From: Candidatus Neomicrothrix sp. UBA814
GTDB taxonomy: Bacteria; Actinomycetota; Acidimicrobiia; Acidimicrobiales; Poriferisodalaceae
Direction of reading: 5' to 3'
Assembly: GCA_002296525.1 (NCBI GenBank)
Contig: DBIA01000021.1
Span: forward strand, 248,001-312,000
DNA: 64,000 nucleotides
Below are positions 61,866 to 64,000 of the stretch, piece by piece; the first letter of the stretch is position 1, and each line of letters opens with the position of its first letter. A program made the position numbers and the translations under genes. The notes under the pieces were generated by a model, which worked only from the letters and a program-made list of their open reading frames with translations, ran no database searches and was not told the DNA's origin.

Positions 61866-63657
61866 CGGAAATCCACACTTCCGACCAACGTCCGACACCA
61901 GCAACTTGTCCATATATGACCTCGCCATTTGGCAGTGCCCACGAGCCGAGGCCTTTAGTGTCGGAATGCCCTATGAGGGCAGACTGTGAATGGGACAAGT
62001 AGATCATCGGCATGTGTTCAACCAGCGCCAGCATCAACTGTTCCACAGCAGCTTGACGCACTGTTTCTATTGAACTGGAGTGAAGAAGGTCGACAAAAGC
62101 TGTGATGGACTCGTCATGAAGGTTGCTCACATTTAACGGCGAGGTGCGAACGGGTCCGAAAATCGACGCGAACATCATGGCCGGGTCAGACTCACCACCT
62201 ACTCGCCAGCACGTAGCGTCGAAATCGCCGCTGAATCCGGGGCGGTCCGTTACAGAGCCTAGAACTCGTTGGATCAAGCCACTACGTGTCACGGTGTCTA
62301 GCTCGACCTCTACCAGGCCTGTCGCTTCCCATTGTCTCTTCAATTCGCGAGTCATTGATGAGAGGTGTATGTCATCTGTGCACTGAAGTTCGAAAGTGAT
62401 CTTTGCTCCCGGAGAACGTTTGTCCGACCGTTTGGGATCGTTAACGTACGCAGTAAGCAGTTGCTTGGCGCGGGCTACGTCGGTGCCCGGCCACGCAGCA
62501 GCAGCTAACCCTGACCACCACCGGCTTTCCGGGGCGAACCATTGGGTCGCAGCTTCACCGGCGCCTGCACCTAAAGACGCGGCGATTAGCGCTTCTTGGT
62601 TCGCTGCTAGCTGGAGCGCCTGCCGAACGCGAACATCATCCGTCGGTGACCGCACCGTATTAAACAGAACCACACCTACGTTGTCTTCGTTCCTGGATAT
62701 GACTGTGAGTTCTAAGCTTCGTGCCCGAGAAATCGCCAGAGTCGAACGTGACTGGGCAAAGTCCGCCTCTCGGCTTTGTACCATTTCGATGCGTTCTTGT
62801 TCATCGGCTATTTCGCGAAACACAAGCTCATCCAGGTACGGCATCGGGGGTTCCCCTGATTTAGACCGCCAGTAGTTTCTGTTGGCTTCTAATTTCACCG
62901 GTTCGCCAATATTCCAAGACCGCATGATGAAGGGACCAGTGCCTACTGGGTTGCGCAAGAACCCAGCCGGGTCAGCCATTGCGGCTTCAACTGAGAACAC
63001 TCTGCCTACTGGCCCAGCTAGCACCGTCTCTATAGCCGGGTTCGGTTCCGCTAGATCAATCATCAGGCGGTAGTCGTCCAAGACTTTGACCGCGTTGATT
63101 CGGGCGTCACGCAGTAATCCCCTGGTAACTTCGCCACTTTTAAGAAACTCTTCGTAACCGTTTTTGATGACCTGCGCAGTTACAGGTCGGCCGTCGGTGA
63201 ACTCGAGTCCTTTCCGCAACGTAACCGTCCAGTTGAGCATCGTAGGATTGGGGTCTACTCGCTCTGCTAGCCAGGGGGCCGTTGAGCCATCGGGCAAAAT
63301 TACGGTGAGCGTTTCAAGCACTTGGTCAAGGACGTTGCGACACGACCAAGTGCAAAAGTGGTCCCAGGGTGTCCATCCGGTGATCGGCATAGGGTCGCTG
63401 GCGACGACTACGGTTGCCGATCCGCCTCGTTGGGTTGCAGCGGAGCCATTCTCAGTAGCAGTTTCGACTGCTTCCTGATTTATCTGAACCTCGCTTGGTT
63501 CAAGTTCAGAAGTTGTAGTCGGTGATGATTCGAGTAGCGGAGGGTTTGGGTCTCGTGTGACTTGCGGGCCGTCCGGGCCGCAACTTGATAAGAGAGTTAA
63601 CGCGCTTAAAAGTACGCAAACGGCGCGATGGGTACGGCTCAATATTTTTCTCGCCAC
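61858..63657 (-). CDS. Oligopeptide-type ABC-transporter substrate-binding lipoprotein
   Basis: Solute-binding lipoprotein of 599 residues of family 5. Lipobox LLSSC follows a basic signal peptide, then a Ser/Thr/Pro linker. TLRKGLEFTDGRPVTAQVIKN and NPVGTGPFIMRSWNIGEPVKLEANRNYW (seen as NPVGTGPFIMRSW and VKLEANRNYW) are family signatures. No permease or ATPase genes are adjacent, so it is an orphan here. The GTG at 63657 overlaps the previous gene; the TTG at 63642 is an alternative start. Confidence 0.9.
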   Translation of the reverse strand: MARKILSRTHRAVCVLLSALTLLSSCGPDGPQVTRDPNPPLLESSPTTTSELEPSEVQINQEAVETATENGSAATQRGGSATVVVASDPMPITGWTPWDHFCTWSCRNVLDQVLETLTVILPDGSTAPWLAERVDPNPTMLNWTVTLRKGLEFTDGRPVTAQVIKNGYEEFLKSGEVTRGLLRDARINAVKVLDDYRLMIDLAEPNPAIETVLAGPVGRVFSVEAAMADPAGFLRNPVGTGPFIMRSWNIGEPVKLEANRNYWRSKSGEPPMPYLDELVFREIADEQERIEMVQSREADFAQSRSTLAISRARSLELTVISRNEDNVGVVLFNTVRSPTDDVRVRQALQLAANQEALIAASLGAGAGEAATQWFAPESRWWSGLAAAAWPGTDVARAKQLLTAYVNDPKRSDKRSPGAKITFELQCTDDIHLSSMTRELKRQWEATGLVEVELDTVTRSGLIQRVLGSVTDRPGFSGDFDATCWRVGGESDPAMMFASIFGPVRTSPLNVSNLHDESITAFVDLLHSSSIETVRQAAVEQLMLALVEHMPMIYLSHSQSALIGHSDTKGLGSWALPNGEVIYGQVAGVGRWSEVWISDE

Positions 63658-64000
63658 TCATCTGGCCAAATGTCAGGCCCTAGTATCCATTCGTCAGTTC
63701 GGTAGGTCGTGCCAGTTGCACTAGCTACTAGTCGGTCGTCGACTATTAGCTCGACTCTGTGGTGAGCGAATCGCCTGGTGCGACTGATTTCAGATGCCGT
63801 GGCAGTAATCGTGTCAGCGGGTCGCACGCCTCGGTGATAGGAGATGTCAATTTGGGTAGCTACCGATTGACGTCCGTACCCGTTTGACGCGAAGGACATG
63901 GCTATATCTCCGAGGCTGAACATGATTCCGCCGTGTCCGCCACCCAAAAAGTTGGTGTGGGCAACTTCGATAGTTGCTTGCACTTTGGCATTCCCGGGAG
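63639..64000 (-). CDS. PaaI-like hotdog thioesterase, partial
   Basis: C-terminal part of a hotdog-fold acyl-CoA thioesterase. GGGHGGIMFSLGDIAMSFASN carries the HGG segment with the active-site Asp in LGDIAM, followed by TQIDISYHRGVRPADTITATA. The frame is open to the right edge of the window (residues PGNAKVQATIEVAHTN), and the PG.A.V... strand normally precedes this point by tens of residues, so the N-terminus lies outside. PaaI-type enzymes hydrolyse phenylacetyl- and similar hydroxyacyl-CoAs. Its stop codon overlaps the start of the next gene. Confidence 0.85.
   Translation of the reverse strand, partial: PGNAKVQATIEVAHTNFLGGGHGGIMFSLGDIAMSFASNGYGRQSVATQIDISYHRGVRPADTITATASEISRTRRFAHHRVELIVDDRLVASATGTTYRTDEWILGPDIWPDEWREKY

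Noticed and set aside
1..64000. Search by eye for CRISPR arrays, transposases, integrases, toxin-antitoxin pairs, restriction systems and long direct repeats.
   Set aside because: None seen; the window is continuous housekeeping and metabolic genes with consistent composition.

Overview
The window is a dense, mostly housekeeping stretch of a bacterial chromosome with about 70 genes, very short gaps and no insertion sequence, prophage, CRISPR array or restriction/defence island that I can see. It looks like an actinobacterium and probably a member of the Acidimicrobiia. The pointers are a WhiB protein next to a PdtaS-type kinase, DUF3090, DUF3107 and TB7.3-like proteins known mainly from actinobacteria, F420-linked enzyme families, the actinobacterial gene order argS-lysA-hom-thrC-rho-rpmE-prfA-prmC-sua5-wecA-atp, and moderate GC content. 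The lineage is inferred from gene content, not from a search.

Layout. 1-1045: the end of glpX and a hisI variant. 1082-8512: a complete F1Fo ATP synthase operon (atpZ, I, B, E, F, H, A, G, D, C), minus strand. 8635-23111: a long minus-strand run with wecA, glyA, rpiB, a PrmC-TsaC fusion gene, prfA, an unknown gene, rpmE, a divergent rho, thrC, hom, lysA and argS, ending at a tRNA-Arg(CCG). 23412-29143: FetB-like permease, F420-type PPOX and FrhB-like proteins, a Cys-rich lipoprotein, a family 5 uracil-DNA glycosylase, and the trio histidine phosphatase, DUF3090 and lipid-kinase-like protein. 29190-35039: etfAB, a DAG-kinase-like enzyme, a glycerophosphodiesterase, whiB, pdtaS-like and DUF3107. 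35151-38673: selO, mrp and a divergent SufR-like regulator. 38689-45261: a complete System I cytochrome c maturation operon, ccmA to ccmI, including a 56-residue ccmD. 45343-51681: a free-standing biotin protein, membrane proteins, a TetR regulator and lipid/CoA enzymes. 51754-64000: a degenerate-GGDEF membrane protein, valS, a repeat-bearing L,D-transpeptidase, mscS, two enoyl-CoA hydratase-like proteins, a DUF3048 lipoprotein, rsgA, an oligopeptide-binding lipoprotein and a partial thioesterase.

Together the genes describe an aerobic, respiring heterotroph: ATP synthase, cytochrome c maturation, electron-transfer flavoprotein, acyl-CoA dehydrogenase, CoA transferase and hydratases, with F420 chemistry.

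The most striking non-coding pattern is a TANNNT hexamer 6-8 bases before an ATG or GTG at about 15 genes. It suggests widespread leaderless transcription and also settles several start codons. Other points of interest are the PrmC-TsaC fusion, the full Ccm operon in an apparent actinobacterium, the altered Rho and HisI motifs, and an apparently frameshifted small membrane gene followed by a strong terminator. I did not find a clearly new multi-gene system.
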